From contig JAJYCN010000012.1 in the NCBI GenBank assembly GCA_021778335.1, forward strand, positions 1 to 37,655: DNA of 37,655 nt. The letters are read 5' to 3'. The notes beneath the pieces were generated by a model that worked only from the letters and a program-made list of their open reading frames with translations, had not been told where the DNA came from and ran no database searches. Position 1 is the first letter of the stretch. Each line of letters starts with the position of its first letter. This DNA comes from Acidobacteriota bacterium. GTDB taxonomy: Bacteria > Acidobacteriota > Terriglobia > Bryobacterales > Bryobacteraceae. Position numbers and translations under genes: made by a program. Of this stretch, positions 37,553 to 37,655 are shown one piece after another.

Positions 37553-37655
37553 ATAGGTAGGCGGTCGCCCGCTTTCCCTGTTACACCACCCGGCGTACGG
37601 GTCCGTACCGGGCGGTTCGGCGGGTTGAGCTATCGGCCGCCAGTCAATCTCGGAA
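37553..37655 (-). mobile_element. Group IIC intron, 3' end with domains V and VI (partial)
   Basis: On the minus strand the stretch 37616-37585 folds as domain V. ACCGCCCGG pairs fully with CCGGGTGGT (one G-U), then comes a 2-base CG bulge on the 3' side, then a TACG/CGTA helix with a 4-base loop. The triad position reads CGC, as described for group IIC introns, rather than AGC. A small hairpin GCGG-GCGA-CCGC follows as domain VI, with a candidate branch-point A in CTACC, and the intron seems to end TAT at 37553. Bases 37617-37655 may be the end of the maturase gene or domain IV. The copy extends out of the window to the right. Confidence 0.8.

Overview
The window is a high-GC, gene-dense stretch of a bacterial chromosome carrying 24 intact protein genes and one interrupted one. 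There are no tRNA, rRNA, CRISPR or phage genes. The gene types suggest an Acidobacteriota genome of the Solibacter/Bryobacter kind: a giant two-propeller (Reg_prop) histidine kinase, a VPS10/BNR-repeat secreted protein, a HAE1-type RND pump with a long membrane-fusion protein, FHA-GAF-PP2C phosphatase, several small secreted proteins of unknown function, and DGPF/DinB genes. This taxonomic guess is inference from gene content and composition, not from a marker comparison.

Layout. Positions 1-122 are the 5' end of a group IIC intron (minus strand, running out of the window), inserted directly behind a strong minus-strand terminator. A 250-bp non-coding stretch follows, then a histidine-phosphatase gene (+) converging on an FHA-GAF-SpoIIE phosphatase gene (-). 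From 2837 to 9097 there is a tightly coupled plus-strand operon recO-glyQ-glyS-ppdK in which every junction is a 4-base ATGA overlap. From 30068 back to 9218 lies a long minus-strand run. In transcription order it holds: a GT2 glycosyltransferase; the BNR/VPS10 protein; sensor kinase and NarL-type regulator; RND pump, membrane-fusion protein and TolC-like channel; a small secreted protein; a glycine-zipper/VirB10-like protein; uvrA; a secreted TPR protein; and two small secreted proteins. At 30069-30101 transcription diverges to lysS, a LolC/E-type permease and a GT4 glycosyltransferase (+). These converge on ppk1-rhodanese (-). Divergent from ppk1 is a DGPF(YCII)-DinB-DGPF set whose last gene is cut after 12 codons by the 3' end of another group IIC intron (37553-37655, minus strand).

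How the genes fit together. Translation (GlyRS, LysRS), repair (RecO, UvrA), PEP/pyruvate exchange (PPDK) and polyphosphate metabolism (PPK1) are housekeeping. The kinase/regulator pair sits directly upstream of the tripartite efflux operon and is a reasonable candidate for its control. The DGPF-DinB-DGPF set is of the type often found near ECF42 sigma factors, which would be expected beyond the right-hand intron. The two intron ends are the clearest mobile signal. They most simply mark an assembly broken at two copies of a repeated intron.

I see no clearly new multi-gene defence or metabolic system. The best leads are the intron pair, the orphan terminator with its dyads, and the uncharacterised secreted cluster 9218-11503.
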